A DNA stretch of 58,023 nucleotides from Streptomyces sp. AC555_RSS877 (GTDB lineage: Bacteria; Actinomycetota; Actinomycetes; Streptomycetales; Streptomycetaceae). Below, one piece after another: positions 9,184-17,485 of the stretch; the stretch's first letter is position 1, and every line of letters begins with the position of its first letter. The DNA is taken from positions 1 through 58,023 of the forward strand of contig NZ_JAGMUK010000106.1 in NCBI RefSeq assembly GCF_019049245.1, given 5' to 3'. The notes beneath the pieces are model-generated. The model made no database searches. It saw nothing but the letters and a program-made list of their open reading frames with translations, and had not been told where the DNA came from. The translations under genes and the position numbers were made by a program.

Positions 9184-9207
9184 CCCGGGCACGGAGCCGT
9201 GCCCGGG
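9184..9207. promoter_or_regulatory. 24-bp perfect palindrome in front of the pucR-type gene
   Basis: CCCGGGCACGG and CCGTGCCCGGG form two perfect 11-bp arms around a central AG. The palindrome ends 22 bp before the GTG start of the PucR regulator, in the gabT/pucR divergent gap. The two-base centre favours a protein-binding operator over an RNA hairpin, although a hairpin next to the ribosome site is also possible. A looser GTCCGG...CCGGAC repeat lies near 9037-9064. Confidence 0.5.
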
Positions 9208-9229
9208 CAGGGGACCCCATGGAGACACC

Positions 9230-10855
9230 GTGAACAACAGCCATCCGGCCGGCCATGGGCCCACGCGCGCACTCACCGTCGCCGACGTCCTGGCCCTTCC
9301 CGTCCTGGCCGCCGGGCAACCCCAGGTCGTCACCGGCGTGCCCCACCTGGAGCGGCCGGTCGGGTGGGTCCACATCACCGAACTGACCGACCCCGCGTCC
9401 TTCCTCAAGGGCGGCGAACTCGTCCTGACCACCGGAATGCCGCTCCCGGACGACGTGGCCGGCGTGCGCCGGTACGTCGACGAACTCGCCGACGTCGGGG
9501 CCGCGGCGCTGGTCATCGAACTCGTACGTCGCTATCACCGCCCGCCGGACGCACTCGTGGACGCCTGCCGCCTGCGCGGCCTTCCCCTCGTCACGCTCGC
9601 CAAGGACGTCAACTTCCTGGAGGTCACCCAGGTCGTGCACGCCCTCCTGCTCGGCAACCAGGCGGACGTGATGCGCCGCACCCAGCGCATCCACGAGGTG
9701 TTCACCGCCCTGACCCTGCGCGGTGCCGGCCCGGAGGACGTGGTGCGTGCGGCGGCGGAGATGTGCGGCCGCACGGTCGTCCTGGAGAACCTGGTGCACC
9801 AGGCACTGATCTGCGAACCGTCCGGAGGCACGGTGGAGGAGGCGCTCACCGGTTGGGAACAGCGCTCCAGAGCCACCGGGACCGACGACCACACGGCGAC
9901 ACGCGGCCCGGTGGGCTGGCTCACCGCACCCGTCGAGTACCAGGGCGAGCGCTGGGGCCGTGTGGTCATGCTTCCGGCCCGCGCAGACGGCCCCGCCTTC
10001 GGGCCGGAGGACATCACCGTGCTGGAGCGGACCGCGATGGCACTGACCGTCGCCCGCCTCATCCATTCCACCCCCTGGGAACGCACCGCGCACCGAAACG
10101 CCCTGCGCGACCTGGTCGACCAGCGCCACCGCTCCGCCGAGGACGCCCGCGCCCGCTGCGCCGCGCTGGGACTGCCGACCGACCAGAACCGGTTCGTCGC
10201 GACCCTGGTGGACCTCCGCACGGGCAGCGGGGGAACCGAGCCCGGGACCCGCCTGTTCCAGGAGCTCCGGACGGCCGGCGTCTCGGCACTCGTCGGCGAG
10301 CTGGCCCCCGACCGCCTCGGCATCCTGCTGGCTCTGCGCCCCTCCCAACCCTGGCGCCCCATCGTCGAACGACTGTGCAGCACCGTACTGAGCCTGGCCC
10401 CCCAAGCCGTGGTGAGCGTCGGCTCGGAGATCACGGACCTCTCCGACACCGCCCGCTCGTTCCGTGAGGCGGCCCGCGTCGCCGAGGCCACCCCACCCGG
10501 CCAGCCCCTCCCCCCGGACCGGTCCTTCCACGAACTGTCCGACCTCGGCCTGCACCGCCTGCTGTACGCCCTCCGGGAGGACATCCGGATCCAGGAGTAC
10601 GCCGAACAGCAGCTCGGGCGCCTCATCGATCACGACACCCAGCACGGCACCGACCTGCTGACGACCCTGCGGCACTACCTCGAAGCGGCCGGCAACAAGA
10701 CCACCGCCGCACGCCGGGGCGGCCTCTCCCGCGAAACCATGTACCAGCGCCTGCGCACCATCGAGCGTCTCCTCGACCGCGACCTGGAGTCCGGCGAACA
10801 GCGCACCGAACTCCACGCGGCCCTCATGGCACTCGATGTGCTGCGAGCCCACTGA
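9230..10855 (+). CDS. PucR family transcriptional regulator
   Basis: A 541-aa regulator. The N-terminal PucR ligand domain spans about 15-135 and contains ITELTDPASFLKGGELVLTTG. A GGDEF-like/CdaR middle region follows. The C-terminal HTH_30 domain includes LRHYLEAAGNKTTAARRGGLS and YQRLRTIERLL. The start is GTG at 9230 with GGAG 6-9 bases upstream. The open frame continues upstream, but that part overlaps the divergent promoter and is not family-like. PucR-type proteins activate GABA, purine and proline catabolism in actinobacteria, and the adjacent divergent gabT operon makes a GABA-responsive activator the likely role. Confidence 0.88.
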   Translation: MNNSHPAGHGPTRALTVADVLALPVLAAGQPQVVTGVPHLERPVGWVHITELTDPASFLKGGELVLTTGMPLPDDVAGVRRYVDELADVGAAALVIELVRRYHRPPDALVDACRLRGLPLVTLAKDVNFLEVTQVVHALLLGNQADVMRRTQRIHEVFTALTLRGAGPEDVVRAAAEMCGRTVVLENLVHQALICEPSGGTVEEALTGWEQRSRATGTDDHTATRGPVGWLTAPVEYQGERWGRVVMLPARADGPAFGPEDITVLERTAMALTVARLIHSTPWERTAHRNALRDLVDQRHRSAEDARARCAALGLPTDQNRFVATLVDLRTGSGGTEPGTRLFQELRTAGVSALVGELAPDRLGILLALRPSQPWRPIVERLCSTVLSLAPQAVVSVGSEITDLSDTARSFREAARVAEATPPGQPLPPDRSFHELSDLGLHRLLYALREDIRIQEYAEQQLGRLIDHDTQHGTDLLTTLRHYLEAAGNKTTAARRGGLSRETMYQRLRTIERLLDRDLESGEQRTELHAALMALDVLRAH

Positions 10856-11346
10856 CGTGGAACGAGCTGCGGCCTCGGCCCGGAACGAGGCACGGGTTCA
10901 GTGAGCGGCCTGCCTCCGCGGTGACGTGTCGCCCCGTCGGCGCGGCGGGCTCGGCCTGGTGGCGGAGGTCGGTGACCCGGAGGTCACCGCGCAGGCACTC
11001 GCCAAGGCGTCTGCGCCACTTCGCCTGCGCCTCGAGGTCGGCGAGCGCCGCATCGAGCTCGGCGCGCCGATCAGGATGCGCCACACCACCCGACGTGCAT
11101 GGAGCCGCTGCGAGGCCCGAGTTTTCGACGCCTGACGATCGTCCGGCCGCATCGACTGCAGCCCTTTGGCCAGCCTGGCGGGGCGCTGGTGCACATCGCT
11201 GACGTGAAAACGGAGACCCGAACCGTCGACGGTCTGCCGTATCCGGCGGAGCCCTCCGCGGCAGGAGTTGGTCAGGCACTACCTCGGGGCGGTCCGGCGA
11301 GCCGGCCGGGGCGTGCTGCCCCAGAAACACCGGGGGTGAGGCCGCG
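10856..11346. other. Non-coding or decayed stretch
   Basis: No intact gene is supported here. On the minus strand at roughly 10890-11075 one frame reads like a short soluble helical segment (AALADLEAQAKWRRRL then GDLRVTDLRHQ). It has no start, no ribosome site and no recognisable family. Together with the methyltransferase tail immediately downstream this looks like gene debris. Confidence 0.4.
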
Positions 11347-11625
11347 GTGTTCGCCCGGGCGGGATTCTCCGGCCCACAGCGCCATGTCATTCCCGGCGGC
11401 CGGCCTCTGGAACGCACAGCTGACGACGTCGTCGCCGGGGTCTTCTCGATGTCATTCTCGGCTCCGCACCTGTTCGGCCCGCGCCGCGCTGACTTCGAGG
11501 CAGACCTGCGTCGACTCCTGCGAGAGACCTCGCCGTCGGGCCGGTTCTCCGAACGCCAACCGAGCACCGAGGTCTTCGTATGGTGGAAGGACTCCGCCGA
11601 ACCGGCTCCTCTGCCCGCCGCATGA
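11347..11625 (+). pseudogene. C-terminal remnant of a class I SAM-dependent methyltransferase
   Basis: The 92-aa frame begins mid-domain with RAGFSGPQRHVIPGG. It continues with the segment VAGVFSMSFSAPHLFG and the FEADLRRLLRETSPSGRFS tail typical of the last quarter of Streptomyces UbiE/MT-11-like methyltransferases. The SAM-binding N-terminal three quarters (GxGxG motif) are absent upstream in all frames. It is therefore a truncated, presumably inactive relic. The family assignment rests on recalled C-terminal sequence patterns. Confidence 0.6.
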
Positions 11626-11744
11626 CCTCGTGCGCGGAGTAGGTCCGCGGCCTGGCTCGGGTCATCCACGTCGGAGTCGGTCAGCGTCTGCCTGCGCACC
11701 CTTCCCGTGTGAGGGTCGCGCGGGCAGAGACGCCACCCGCCGCC

Positions 11745-12782
11745 TCAGCGAGGCGGGTGAGACGGGAGGGCATCGGGAGTGACGCCCTCGGCCTTGGCTG
11801 CGTCGGCGAGGGCCTCGGCAGCCGCTTCTTCCGCCTGAGCCTTGTCGTTGGCGGCCTGGGCAACCATGTCGTCCGGGGGCTTGTCGCGGGTGGCCGGCGA
11901 CTGGGGCAGCACCTCGGTGAAGGCGCGGGACACGCCCTGCAGCGCGGAGGTGATCTCGCTCGGGATCACCCAGAAGTTGTTGCCCGAGCCTTGCGCGAGC
12001 TGGGGCAGCGTCTGAAGGTACTGGTAGGCGAGCAGCTTGGGGTCGGGGTCGTTGCGATGTACGGCCTGGAACACCTCGTCGATGGCCCGGGACTGGCCCT
12101 CGGCCTGGAGGATCGCAGCGGTACGGTTGCCCTCCGCGCGCAGGACAGCGGCCTGTTTGTCGCCTTCGGCGGTGAGGATCTGCGACTGGCGCTGGCCCTC
12201 GGCGCCGAGAATCGCGGCCCGCTTGTCCCGCTCGGCTCGCATCTGCTTCTGCATCGCGTCCTTGATGGACTGAGGAGGGTCGATGGCCTTGATCTCCACG
12301 CGGTTGACCCTCAGCCCCCACTTTCCGGTGGCCTCGTCCAGCACGCCACGGAGCTGGCTGTTGATGGTGTCCCGTGAGGTGAGCGTCTTTTCCAGGTCCA
12401 TGGATCCCACGACGTTGCGCAAGGTCGTGACCGTGAGCTGCTCGACCCCCTGAAGGAAATTCGCGATCTCGTAGAAAGCCGCTCGCGGGTCGGTGACCTG
12501 GAAGTACAGCACGGTGTCGATCTCGACAACCAGGTTGTCCTCGGTGATAACCGGCTGCGGCTTGAAGGAAACAACCTGTTCGCGCAGATCGATCACTGGA
12601 TGAACACGGTCGATGTAAGGGATCACGAGGCTGAGGCCGGGAGTCAGGGTCCGGTGATAGCGGCCTAGCCGCTCGACATTACGAGCACGTGCCTGGGGCA
12701 CGATACGGACCGCCCGCACCACGGTGAAAACCGCGATCAGCGCGACGATCAGGCCGGCAATGAGGAACGCCGAGATTTCCAT
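11745..12782 (-). CDS. SPFH/Band 7 membrane protein (stomatin/QmcA-like)
   Basis: A 345-aa membrane scaffold protein. One N-terminal transmembrane helix (about residues 4-24) is followed by the SPFH core from about 28 to 190 (IVPQARARNVERLGRYHRTL, then TLRNVVGSMDLEKTL). A long charged alpha-helical region follows, rich in repeats of the type ILxAEGxxQAAVLRAEG (about 195-260), which mediates oligomerisation. The C-terminal tail is Ala/Glu/Lys-rich. The ATG at 12782 is chosen because it starts the transmembrane segment and lies 4 bp after the NfeD stop. NfeD/SPFH pairs are a standard operon linked to membrane microdomains and membrane-protein quality control. Confidence 0.92.
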   Translation of the reverse strand: MEISAFLIAGLIVALIAVFTVVRAVRIVPQARARNVERLGRYHRTLTPGLSLVIPYIDRVHPVIDLREQVVSFKPQPVITEDNLVVEIDTVLYFQVTDPRAAFYEIANFLQGVEQLTVTTLRNVVGSMDLEKTLTSRDTINSQLRGVLDEATGKWGLRVNRVEIKAIDPPQSIKDAMQKQMRAERDKRAAILGAEGQRQSQILTAEGDKQAAVLRAEGNRTAAILQAEGQSRAIDEVFQAVHRNDPDPKLLAYQYLQTLPQLAQGSGNNFWVIPSEITSALQGVSRAFTEVLPQSPATRDKPPDDMVAQAANDKAQAEEAAAEALADAAKAEGVTPDALPSHPPR

Positions 12783-12786
12783 GTTT

Positions 12787-13218
12787 TCAGTCCCGGGGGT
12801 AGACGATCGCGGTGGCGCCACTGATCTCCATGACGTCGACGGTCTTTCCAGGAGGAATCACCAGCGTCTCGTCGTAGGCGCGGGCCGTCCACTCGTCGCC
12901 GTCGATACGGACCCTGCCGCCCAGGCCCGTCACCTCCGAGACGACATACGCAGCCCTGCCGACCAGTGCGTCCACGCCGAACCGTTCCGCTTGTGGCTGG
13001 AGGACGTGGCGCAGCGCAATGGGGCGCACGAACAGCACGGTGACGGTAGCGACGACGGTGAACACCAAGAACTGCAAGGGCAGCGGCAGGCCGACCGCCG
13101 CGGACCCCGCAGTGACCAATGCGGCCGCACTCAGCATTCCGAGCGCAGCGGTAAGGGTGAAGATCTCCGCCGCAGCCAGCACGGCTGCGATGATCAACCA
13201 GATCAGCCATGGATCCAT
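12787..13218 (-). CDS. NfeD-like membrane protein
   Basis: A 143-aa short-form NfeD protein. Two or three transmembrane helices occupy about residues 3-70 (WLIWLIIAAVLAAAEIFTL, then the LPLQFLVFTVVATVTVLFV region). A C-terminal OB-fold spans about 83-143 and contains the conserved LVGRAAYV and GGRVRIDGDEWTARA segments. The start ATG at 13218 has AGAGG 6 bases upstream. It is co-transcribed with, and only 4 bp from, the downstream SPFH gene, its usual partner. The operon faces the PAS-PP2C phosphatase across 265 bp. Confidence 0.92.
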   Translation of the reverse strand: MDPWLIWLIIAAVLAAAEIFTLTAALGMLSAAALVTAGSAAVGLPLPLQFLVFTVVATVTVLFVRPIALRHVLQPQAERFGVDALVGRAAYVVSEVTGLGGRVRIDGDEWTARAYDETLVIPPGKTVDVMEISGATAIVYPRD

Positions 13219-13483
13219 TGCGTGCCTCTTCTGACCGGTGCGTGCGCGAAGGGCCCAACTCCTTACCATTGGACCCCGATAGGGGATAGCCGCGATACCC
13301 CCAGGTAAAGGAATCCCCGCCGAACGATCGGGGGGTACTGGCGCAATCGGGGTAGGGCGCGAGCCGCTCTGCGATCAGGTGGACGGGACGACGAGGCCGG
13401 TCCTTCACTGCCGGCCCCAGCGGGGCCGGGGGAAGGCGATGTGCCCAGGTGCCGAGGGCGCCGACGAACGGTAGAACGTAAGG

Positions 13484-14770
13484 GTGAGGGACGAGAGCAG
13501 CCCTGATGAGGATGCACGGCCGCAGCGTGTGGCGAGGAGGCCGGGCATCGACTACCAGGCGCTGTTCACGGTCACCCCCAGCCCTTGCATGGTGCTGGGC
13601 CCCGATCTGGTGCTCGCCGACGTCAATGAGGCGGCCTGTCGGGTGACCGGCCGAACTCCGGAGGATCTGCTCGGGCGGTACCTCTTCGACGCCTTCCCTG
13701 ACAATCCGGCGGACCCGGATGCTGACGGGGTACGCAACCTGCACGCCTCCCTGCACCGGGTCCTGCGCTCGAAGAAGCCGGACACGATGGCGCCGATGAA
13801 GTACGACATTCCTGTGGCCGACCGGCCCGGCGTGTTCGAGGAGCGGTGGTGGTCCGCGATCAACACACCGGTGCTCGGGCCGGACGGGCAGGTAAAGTGG
13901 ATCATCCACCGGGGGGAGGACGTGACCTCGTTCATCCTCTCCCACCCTCGCCCGCGAGGCGGCGGGGCGCTCAGCGACGTGGAGGCGATGGAGGTCGAGC
14001 TGTATGCGCGGGCGCGCGAGCTCCATCGGCTGAACGAGGAACTGCGCCAGGCCCACGCCCGGGAACGCCAGGTCGCCGTCACCTTGCAGGAGGCCATGCT
14101 CCACTCGCCCCACCTGGCACGGCACCGGGACACCGCAGTGCGCTACTTGCCCGCAGCCGGGTCACTCAACGTGTGCGGCGACTGGTACGAGGTGGTCGAC
14201 CTGCCCGAGAACAGATTCGCCGTCGCGGTCGGGGACGTCGTCGGCCACGGCCTGGAGGCCGCCGCCGTCATGGGCATGCTCCGCAGCGCGTTGTCCGCCG
14301 TCATCCGAGCCGTGGAAGGGCCCGCGAGAGCCCTGGACGTCCTGGGCCTGTATGCCCGCTACGTGGAGGGCGCGCTGGCCACCACCGTCGTCCAGGCCGT
14401 CGTCGACACCCGCGCTCGCCGCATCATGTACAGCTGCGCCGGCCACCCACCCCCCGTCCTGCTCCACCCGGACGGCACCTGCGATCTTCTCGACCGGGCC
14501 ACCGACCCTCCGCTGGGGGCACGCCCCGAACCCGTCCCCCGCCTCCAGGCCGACCTGCCCTACACCCCTGGCGACACCTTCGTGCTCTACACCGACGGCC
14601 TCATCGAACGCCGCGGCGAGGACATCGATGCCGGTCTGCGACGCCTCACCGACGCGCTCGCCCGCCATGCCCGCCACAACCCCGAACGTCTCGCCGACGC
14701 CTTGCTCGCGCACTTCGGCGTCAGCAGCGGCGCCCGCGACGACATCGCCCTGATCGTCCTCCGCCTGTGA
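13484..14770 (+). CDS. PAS domain PP2C (SpoIIE-type) serine phosphatase
   Basis: A 428-aa signalling phosphatase. A PAS domain at about residues 24-145 has the motif VLADVNEAACRVTGRTPEDLLGR. A coiled-coil linker follows at about 165-200 (LYARARELHRLNEELRQAHARE). The SpoIIE/RsbU-type PP2C domain runs from about 205 to the end. Metal-binding aspartates are visible in CGDWYEV, VGDVVGHG, YTDGLIER and ARDDIAL. Such proteins dephosphorylate anti-anti-sigma factors in partner-switch stress pathways. The GTG start at 13484 lacks a clear ribosome site, and another in-frame GTG at 13529 is no better. It is monocistronic. Confidence 0.88.
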   Translation: MRDESSPDEDARPQRVARRPGIDYQALFTVTPSPCMVLGPDLVLADVNEAACRVTGRTPEDLLGRYLFDAFPDNPADPDADGVRNLHASLHRVLRSKKPDTMAPMKYDIPVADRPGVFEERWWSAINTPVLGPDGQVKWIIHRGEDVTSFILSHPRPRGGGALSDVEAMEVELYARARELHRLNEELRQAHARERQVAVTLQEAMLHSPHLARHRDTAVRYLPAAGSLNVCGDWYEVVDLPENRFAVAVGDVVGHGLEAAAVMGMLRSALSAVIRAVEGPARALDVLGLYARYVEGALATTVVQAVVDTRARRIMYSCAGHPPPVLLHPDGTCDLLDRATDPPLGARPEPVPRLQADLPYTPGDTFVLYTDGLIERRGEDIDAGLRRLTDALARHARHNPERLADALLAHFGVSSGARDDIALIVLRL

Positions 14771-14883
14771 CCTGCGCTGTACGTCCGACGTGCCGCTTTG
14801 GGCGTCCTGCAATCGGGTTCACGTCCGACACACGGTGTATGCGGCAGCGATGAGTTCGCACGGCGGATCAGGTCTGCCCTGGC

Positions 14884-15501
14884 ATGACTCGAATCATCGC
14901 TGACATCTCGGTCTCCCTCGACGGCTTCGTCACCGGGCCCGACCCTGGCCCGGCCAATGGTCTGGGCACCGGCGGCGAAGCCCTGCACACCTGGGCGTTT
15001 TCCGACGACCCCGACGACCGCCGGGTTCTGCGCGAGGCCACCGCCCGCTCGGGCGCCGTCGTCCTCGGCCGCCACCTCTTCGACGTGGTCGACGGGCCGA
15101 ACGGCTGGGACGACAAGACCGGCTACGGCGCCGACGAGGTCGGCAAGCCCGCGTTCATCGTCGTGACCAGCTCGCCGCCGGAGTCGGTGCGGCTCTCCGA
15201 CCTCGACTGGACGTTCGTCACCACCGGTCTGCCCGACGCCGTCACCGCCGCGCGCGAGCGCGCCGAGGCGGCGTCGTCGGACAGCGGCAAGGACCTCGAC
15301 GTCGTCCTCATGGGCGGTGGCACCACGATCGGCTCGGCGCTCGACGCCGGGCTGGTCGACGCGCTGACGCTGCACCTCGCGCCCGTCGTACTGGGCGCCG
15401 GGACACCACTGTTCACCGGCGGAACTCCGCGCACTCTCGTGCAGCGGAGCGTGACCTCGACATCGACCGCGACGCACCTGACCTACGACGTCCTGAGGTG
15501 A
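14884..15501 (+). CDS. Dihydrofolate reductase family protein (RibD C-terminal domain)
   Basis: A 205-aa NADPH-dependent reductase-like protein of the RibD-C/DHFR superfamily. Characteristic features are the N-terminal TRIIADISVSLDGFVTGPD, the GAVVLGRHLFD segment, and the DVVLMGGGTTIGSALDAGLVD nucleotide-binding region. The C-terminal DALTLHLAPVVLGAGTPLF is also family-typical. Full length for the stand-alone family, whose substrates are mostly unknown. It lies 4 bp from the downstream alpha/beta hydrolase and is probably co-transcribed with it. Confidence 0.88.
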   Translation: MTRIIADISVSLDGFVTGPDPGPANGLGTGGEALHTWAFSDDPDDRRVLREATARSGAVVLGRHLFDVVDGPNGWDDKTGYGADEVGKPAFIVVTSSPPESVRLSDLDWTFVTTGLPDAVTAARERAEAASSDSGKDLDVVLMGGGTTIGSALDAGLVDALTLHLAPVVLGAGTPLFTGGTPRTLVQRSVTSTSTATHLTYDVLR

Positions 15502-15505
15502 CCCG

Positions 15506-16348
15506 ATGACCACCGTCAACGTCCATGAGATCGCCTTGGGCGTCGAGTCGTTCGGTGACGACGACGCGCCGCTCGTCCTGCTCGCGGGCGGGACGACGAT
15601 GCTCTCCTGGCCGGACGCACTGTGCGAGCGCCTGGCCGCCGGCGGGCGCCGCGTCGTGCGCTACGACCTGCGCGACAGCGGAGAATCGACGACGGCGGAC
15701 CCGGAGGCGCCCGCCTACACCCTGCGCGACCTCGCCGCCGACGCGGCGGCCCTTGCTGACGCGCTCGGCGGCGGGCCCGCGCACCTCGCGGGGATCGGCG
15801 TCGGCGGCATGGTCGCCCAGGTGGCCGTGCTCGACCATCCGGGCGCGTTCTCGGCGCTCACCCTGGTCGGCACCCGCGCGGTTGCGCCCGGCCCGCCCGA
15901 CGACGACCTCCCCGACCATGACCAGTCGACGATGAGCCGGCTGTTCTCGCATCCGATGCCCGACTGGGCCGACCGCGAGGCGGTGGCGGAGTTCGCCGCC
16001 TCCGGTGCGGAGATCCTCGGCGACGACCCCGTCGGCGCCCGCGTGATCGCCGCGCGCATCTGGGACCGCACGCCCGGCACCGCACCCCCGGTCCAGATGG
16101 CCAACCAGATGGGCATGGTGTTTTCCCGGCTCGACTGCACACCCCGCTGGCGCGAGTGTCTGCCCGAGATCGAGATCCCCACGCTCGTCGTCCACGGTCG
16201 CCGCGACCGGTTCTTCCCCGTCGGCAACGGCGAGGCGATCGCGCGAGAGATCCCCGGGGCTCGGCTGCTCGTCCTCGAGGAGGCCGCCACAACGATCCCC
16301 GACGCGGCGGTCGGCGAGGTCGCCGAGGCGATGCTCACGCTCGGGTAG
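15506..16348 (+). CDS. Alpha/beta-fold hydrolase
   Basis: A 280-aa alpha/beta hydrolase. The oxyanion region LLAGGTTMLSWPD is near the N terminus. The nucleophile elbow reads GIGVGGMVAQ, so the usual Gly-x-Ser-x-Gly serine appears to be replaced by Val. The acid is expected in the VVHGRRDRFFPV segment. The residue normally acting as histidine near the C terminus is not obvious (LEEAATTIPDAAV). With both the serine and the histidine position altered, this may be a non-catalytic or atypical member. It follows the RibD-like reductase by 4 bp. Confidence 0.8.
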   Translation: MTTVNVHEIALGVESFGDDDAPLVLLAGGTTMLSWPDALCERLAAGGRRVVRYDLRDSGESTTADPEAPAYTLRDLAADAAALADALGGGPAHLAGIGVGGMVAQVAVLDHPGAFSALTLVGTRAVAPGPPDDDLPDHDQSTMSRLFSHPMPDWADREAVAEFAASGAEILGDDPVGARVIAARIWDRTPGTAPPVQMANQMGMVFSRLDCTPRWRECLPEIEIPTLVVHGRRDRFFPVGNGEAIAREIPGARLLVLEEAATTIPDAAVGEVAEAMLTLG

Positions 16349-16379
16349 AGGACGGCGCGGGTACGGCATCCGCGCAGGG

Positions 16380-16402
16380 GCTGCCGTACGGCAGCGGCTT
16401 TT
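16380..16402. terminator. Bidirectional terminator candidate between convergent genes
   Basis: The 16-bp perfect palindrome GCTGCCGTACGGCAGC (16380-16395) is followed by GGCTTTTCTC. It sits between the end of the alpha/beta hydrolase (+) and the end of the DUF574 methyltransferase (-), where a shared terminator is expected. Confidence 0.65.
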
Positions 16403-16415
16403 CTCCCGGTGTCAG

Positions 16416-17231
16416 TCACGCCTTCCGGGCGAGACCGCCGTGCTCGGCGACGACCTCCGGGCTGGGCGAACCGTGCTCCGGGCGCCACTGCGATACCGAG
16501 ACGACGCCCGGTTCGATGAGTTCCAAGCCGTCGAAGAAGGTGGTGATCTCGTCGGCCGTGCGCAGGATGTACGGGGCGGCGCCGCTGTTGTTGTATGCGT
16601 CCTGGGCCTGCTCGAAGACGGGGTCGATGCCGCGTGACCCGTCGTTGATGGAGAGGTAACTGCCCGAGGGCAGGGCACCCATCAGCCGGGTGACGATGGA
16701 GCGGGCCTGATCGTAGTCGGCGACGTGGCCCAGGATGTTGCTGAGGATGAGTGCGGTGGGACGTTCGAAGTCCAGTGTCTCGGCGGCGGCCGCGAGGATG
16801 CGGTCCGGGTCCGTCACGTCGGCGTCGATGTAGGCGGTCGCGCCCTCGTGGGCGGAGTGGAGCAGGACGCGGGCGTGGGCGAGGACCATCGGATCGTTGT
16901 CGACGTAGACGATCCGCGTCTCGGGGGCGAGCCCTTGAGCGACCTCGTGGGTGTTCTGAGCGGTCGGAAGGCCGGTGCCGACGTCCAGGAACTGCCAGAT
17001 GCCCGCCTCGGACACGAGGTACGTGATGTTGCGGCGCAGAAAGGCACGGCTGGACCGGGCGATGGTGACGATGCCGGGGAAGACTGCGGTGTACGCGTCA
17101 CCGGCCTCCTCGTCGACGGGATAGTTGTCCTTACCGCCGAGCCAGTAGTTCCAGATGCGGGCGGAGTGCGGAACCGACGTGTCGATCTTCTGATGCTTCG
17201 CTGGTTCGGGCGTCGTCACAGGGTCGGTCAT
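16416..17231 (-). CDS. DUF574 family S-adenosyl-L-methionine methyltransferase
   Basis: A 271-aa member of the actinobacterial DUF574 (SAM-dependent methyltransferase) family, abundant in Streptomyces. It begins with the family signature HSARIWNYWLGGKDNYPVDE. It contains FLRRNITYLV and the SAM-binding FLDVGTGLPTAQNTHEVAQ, then IVYVDNDPMVLAHAR. Methyl acceptors are unknown. ATG at 17231 is chosen; a GTG one codon upstream (with AAGGACGG before it) is an equally good start, and a longer frame reaches 17267. It is convergent with the hydrolase. Confidence 0.9.
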   Translation of the reverse strand: MTDPVTTPEPAKHQKIDTSVPHSARIWNYWLGGKDNYPVDEEAGDAYTAVFPGIVTIARSSRAFLRRNITYLVSEAGIWQFLDVGTGLPTAQNTHEVAQGLAPETRIVYVDNDPMVLAHARVLLHSAHEGATAYIDADVTDPDRILAAAAETLDFERPTALILSNILGHVADYDQARSIVTRLMGALPSGSYLSINDGSRGIDPVFEQAQDAYNNSGAAPYILRTADEITTFFDGLELIEPGVVSVSQWRPEHGSPSPEVVAEHGGLARKA

Positions 17232-17485
17232 CACTCGTGTCCGTCCTTCAACCGAGGCGTGGATCATTTACGGCACAACCTATGTCCGAACACCCGGCAT
17301 TCACCCACTAGTTCAGGTTTTCCGGCTGTCGGTCAGTGACGCCTGGCACGATGGGGGACGCCCACGCCGGGCGGCACGGAGGGGTGCTGGGGTCCATCAG
17401 CGGCCGGGGCGTGTAGGGGGCGGCGGGCCGCCTGCCCGGGCGAAAGCCCGAGTGAGCCCAGACGTGGAGCGTGCCGCAGACCAGG

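Noticed and set aside
9131..10852. 573-residue minus-strand open frame
   Set aside because: Shadow of the PucR gene; no recognisable domain and no ribosome site.
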